The position numbers were made by a program, and so were the translations under genes. This document shows, one piece after another, positions 63,219 through 64,000 of a stretch of 64,000 bases of DNA; position 1 is the stretch's first letter; each line of letters begins with the position of its first letter. The notes below the pieces were generated by a model. It saw only the letters and a list, made by a program, of their open reading frames with translations. It was not told the DNA's origin and searched no databases. The stretch covers positions 3,840,160 through 3,904,159 of the forward strand of contig NC_088298.1 of NCBI RefSeq assembly GCF_032854445.1. Reading direction: 5' to 3'. Origin of the DNA: Liolophura sinensis (lineage: Eukaryota > Mollusca > Polyplacophora > Chitonida > Chitonidae).

Positions 63219-64000
63219 GTGCGTTATGACAACTTTAATACTGCAGGGGACCAAAATGTGTATTTAAATTTGTGATGCAGTGGTTTGTGATTTGCTTCAG
63301 AAATTTGACAGTTTAAACACTTGCTGATAAAACTGTTAGATAGTTCTGTTTGTTTGTATGGGTTATTTTAAAAGAGAACCAAGTGTATCCTAAATGACGT
63401 AAAATTTTGTCCATGACTAAGTTGTTCCTTTGTCCTGATTCTGGGAGTTTTGTTGATTTTAGAAAGTTGCTTTGACAGGGGTTTGGAAGTTAGGATGATG
63501 TCCTAAGGGAAAATGTAAATTTTAGTGCCAGAAGTAATATCTCCTAACATGTATTTGTCCCCAAAACTGCTTTTTTTGTGGTTAAGTTTTAAGGTCATCT
63601 AGTGTCTTACATAAATTTTAGAAATTATAAATGTCCCTTTCTATTTTTGTGGTGTTGGGAAGTAAGCAAAATAGAACGTTTTGAGGAAATCAAGGGCGCT
63701 GCCATGTCGTCAGTTTCCTCCAAGCAGACACGAATTATTTCTATAACCGAAAACGCAGCCATTTCAGCTGATGTCATGCAAAATCTCCTTTTCCTTTTAT
63801 CTCTCTGTGCATGGGATATGAGTGACGCGACATTTTTTTTTCCGGTGTCTTTTACATGGCATCTTCCATGATCTCCAGATTAAAATTTACTTCATAGAGT
63901 CAACGAGCATGTGAGAAGAAAGTTGCAGTGGCCATTTAGGCATGGCAGGACACTATTCCAAAATATCTTTTGTTGTTTTTTTCTTACGTATCACCAGTCA
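63219..64000 (+). other. DNAJC7 intron 10, partial
   Basis: No J-domain exon was found before the window end. A fragment at 63425-63600 (TTTTGTTGATTTTAGAAAG, GGGGTTTGGAAGTTAGGATG) is related to the left arm of the 9275 element. Confidence 0.55.

Overview
This window is animal nuclear DNA: AT-rich, dominated by introns and repeats, with GT-AG splice sites, tRNA-derived SINEs and many unrelated minisatellites. I could not fix the species. Two SINE families, one with an (AAAT)n tail and one with a (TCAC)n tail, and the abundance of short TACATGTA-like words suggest a lophotrochozoan, most likely a mollusc. That is inference from repeat style plus two strongly conserved metazoan genes.

Layout. 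(1) 113-15702, plus strand: the 3' part of an ICA1/ICA69 (islet cell autoantigen 1) orthologue, seven coding exons ending in the near-invariant ICAC tail. Its N-terminal arfaptin-homology (BAR-like) domain lies upstream of the window. (2) 6761-8909, minus strand: an intronless TRIM-NHL gene nested in a large ICA1 intron. It carries an apparent single-base frameshift exactly before the first RING zinc ligands. (3) 15703-25614: the interval between convergent genes, containing probable ICA1 3'UTR, MITEs and a CCAAT-bearing minisatellite. (4) 25615-33701, minus strand: a two-coding-exon gene for a protein of about 1235 residues with an acidic N-terminus, AT-hook-like motifs, six canonical C2H2 fingers and a glutamine-rich tail. 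Its intron holds several arrays, including a 16-bp array open in nearly all six frames. (5) 33812-41731: probable upstream/promoter DNA, a (TA)n run, SINEs and a 54-bp satellite of about 30 copies. (6) 41732-44342, plus strand: a four-exon gene that I assembled by reading splice sites. It predicts a 109-residue secreted, cysteine-rich protein with a GPI-signal-like C-terminus and no family that I recognise. (7) 44343-51769: repeat-bearing intergenic DNA. (8) 51770-63218, plus strand: the first ten coding exons of DNAJC7 (TPR2), an Hsp70/Hsp90 co-chaperone. The J-domain exons lie beyond the window. A decayed partial duplicate of one exon sits just upstream of the real one, and three introns carry large minisatellites.

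The genes do not form an obvious pathway. The most original observations are the orphan secreted gene, the frameshifted nested TRIM gene, the array built from a SINE-insertion junction, the DNAJC7 exon relic, and the minisatellites carrying palindromic units. Most long ORFs here (29.8-30.8 kb, 38.5-40.1 kb, 60.2-61.2 kb, 3.1-3.6 kb) are by-products of tandem repeats, not genes.
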